Shown here in pieces: positions 63,204 through 64,000 of a DNA stretch of 64,000 nt. Position 1 is the first letter of the stretch; each line of letters opens with the position of its first letter. The notes beneath the pieces were generated by a model. That model saw only the letters and a list, made by a program, of their open reading frames with translations, had not been told where the DNA came from and did not search any database. Source of the DNA: Microbacterium sp. lyk4-40-TSB-66 (GTDB taxonomy: Bacteria > Actinomycetota > Actinomycetes > Actinomycetales > Microbacteriaceae); contig NZ_JARVRW010000004.1 of the NCBI RefSeq assembly GCF_030209475.1, positions 62,001 through 126,000 on the forward strand, written 5' to 3'. Both the position numbers and the translations under genes were made by a program.

Positions 63204-64000
63204 TCAGGCGGTATCGCCCGAGACACCCCAACGGCGCAGCGCGGCCCGGCTGGCGCGGAGGGCGTCTTCTTCGTCGTCGACGACCGTCTCGGGCGCGGCG
63301 TCGGCGTGCGACGTCCCCCGGTCGGTGGTCCCGGCTGTCCCGGTCGCCGGGTCGCGCTGGTCAGATGCTCCCGCGGCGTTCGCCGCTCCACCGCGCGGTG
63401 CGTCGTCACCCCAGCCGTCCAGGTCGACCGGGGCGGTGGCGTCGTGGTCGACGCCGTCGGGTTGGGGCAGTCGGTCGACGTGGATGGCGCCGGTGTCGGC
63501 ATCCGGGTTCGCACGGTCGTCCATCGCGGCGGCGAGCGCATCGGCGGCGGCCGCGCGATCGCGCTCGACTGCGAGGTACAGCGACAGCGCCTCGGGGTCG
63601 TAGGCGTCGGTCTGCATCGACGTGTCCACCCCGCCGGGCGTCGACACGGGCGGCACGCTCTCGACGAGCGCCATGGCGTCGTCGATGTCGCTGCGCGTGT
63701 CGGGCACGATGTGGTCCCCGCGGACGCCGTCGGCCAGGGCGTCGAGCAGCGCGACCGCGTCGTCGACGACGTCGGCGTGACCGGCATCGTGTCCGTGGAC
63801 GAGCCACCGGGCGAATTCCAGTTCGGCGTACAGGCGGGCGCGCTCGCGCAGCAGGGGGTCGGGCGACCGGTCGCCGGCCGCGGCGTATCCCTCGTGCACG
63901 TCGTCGGCGGCCGTGGGGGCGGATGCCAGCCACCGCAGGTCGACGGCCGGGTCGCCGACACTGAGGCCGGCCCAGTCGAGGACCCCCACCACGTGCGGGA
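63204..64000 (-). CDS. APH-like phosphotransferase, 5' end beyond window, long disordered tail
   Basis: Only the C-terminal ~265 residues are visible. They start inside the kinase domain with VVGVLDWAGLSVGDPAVDLRWL, the metal-binding Asp region of aminoglycoside/macrolide phosphotransferase-like kinases, continuing to about residue 85 of the visible part. After that come ~175 residues rich in Asp, Ala, Thr and Gly (DAPRGGAANAAG, TTDRGTSHADA) with no fold signal. Orthologues lie next to adnAB in related actinobacteria. Substrate unknown; antibiotic resistance is not implied. Confidence 0.82.
   Translation of the reverse strand, partial: PHVVGVLDWAGLSVGDPAVDLRWLASAPTAADDVHEGYAAAGDRSPDPLLRERARLYAELEFARWLVHGHDAGHADVVDDAVALLDALADGVRGDHIVPDTRSDIDDAMALVESVPPVSTPGGVDTSMQTDAYDPEALSLYLAVERDRAAAADALAAAMDDRANPDADTGAIHVDRLPQPDGVDHDATAPVDLDGWGDDAPRGGAANAAGASDQRDPATGTAGTTDRGTSHADAAPETVVDDEEDALRASRAALRRWGVSGDTA

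Noticed and set aside
63204..64000. Aminoglycoside or macrolide resistance gene
   Set aside because: Only a generic kinase motif is visible, the gene is incomplete, and its position beside adnAB is that of a housekeeping orthologue.

Overview
The window is a high-G+C actinobacterial chromosome segment. GTG starts, GTGA/ATGA gene overlaps and the gene order (fdxA-dapC, dapD/dapE, DUF3117, O-methyltransferase, tatB, mrp; DEAD helicase, DUF3107, adnAB) point to Microbacteriaceae, most likely Microbacterium or a close relative. I saw no rRNA, tRNA, CRISPR array, insertion sequence or phage genes. Most of it is core metabolism; two accessory loci and several intergenic elements stand out.

Layout. 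1-6258 (minus): de novo NAD operon nrtR-nadA-nadB-nadC-nadS, with a glycosyltransferase coupled to its end and running off the left edge. 6283-6842: a G-rich intergenic block with a tandem repeat and a very long hairpin. 6872-8047: MarP-like membrane serine protease. 8239-10792: cassette A (small helical partner, DUF1023-type alpha/beta hydrolase, lipoprotein). 10850-15669: tandem glycine riboswitch and gcvT-gcvH-gcvP. 15805-25704: family-5 peptide ABC transporter genes (two binding proteins, two permeases, one double ATPase) with a CPBP protease gene and an antisense PH-domain gene among them. 25961-30677: typA, DUF2200, XRE-cupin regulator divergent from azlCD, a small membrane protein. 30731-38294: fdxA, dapC, gltA, DDAH, dapD, dapE, a PIG-V-like glycosyltransferase, DUF3117. 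38380-44065: O-methyltransferase, tatB, mrp-DUF1003-MgtE/CBS operon, YflT-type stress protein and a small hydrolase. 44078-48122 (minus): cassette B, with the same three-gene architecture as A but followed by an array of related lipoprotein genes, a fragment of the hydrolase 3' end and a duplicated piece of the neighbouring gene. 48219-64000: gamma-glutamyltransferase, aminopeptidase P, EEP-family hydrolase, PHP phosphoesterase, DEAD-box helicase, ferritin-like protein, two small genes, adnA-adnB, and a phosphotransferase cut by the right edge.

The most interesting content is the pair of cassettes A and B. Each is a translationally coupled trio: a ~112-residue helical protein, a ~575-residue protein with an N-terminal helical domain (WxxLxxxYxxPEA) and a C-terminal serine hydrolase, and a Cys-anchored lipoprotein. 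Cassette B shows lipoprotein duplication and divergence plus a toxin-tip remnant, which is how toxin-immunity loci evolve. My working hypothesis is a type-VII-like lipase effector with lipoprotein immunity; no secretion machinery lies in the window and nothing here proves toxicity.

A second theme is transcription architecture: at least ten genes carry a TANNNT-like hexamer ending exactly six bases before the start codon, the spacing expected for leaderless mRNAs.
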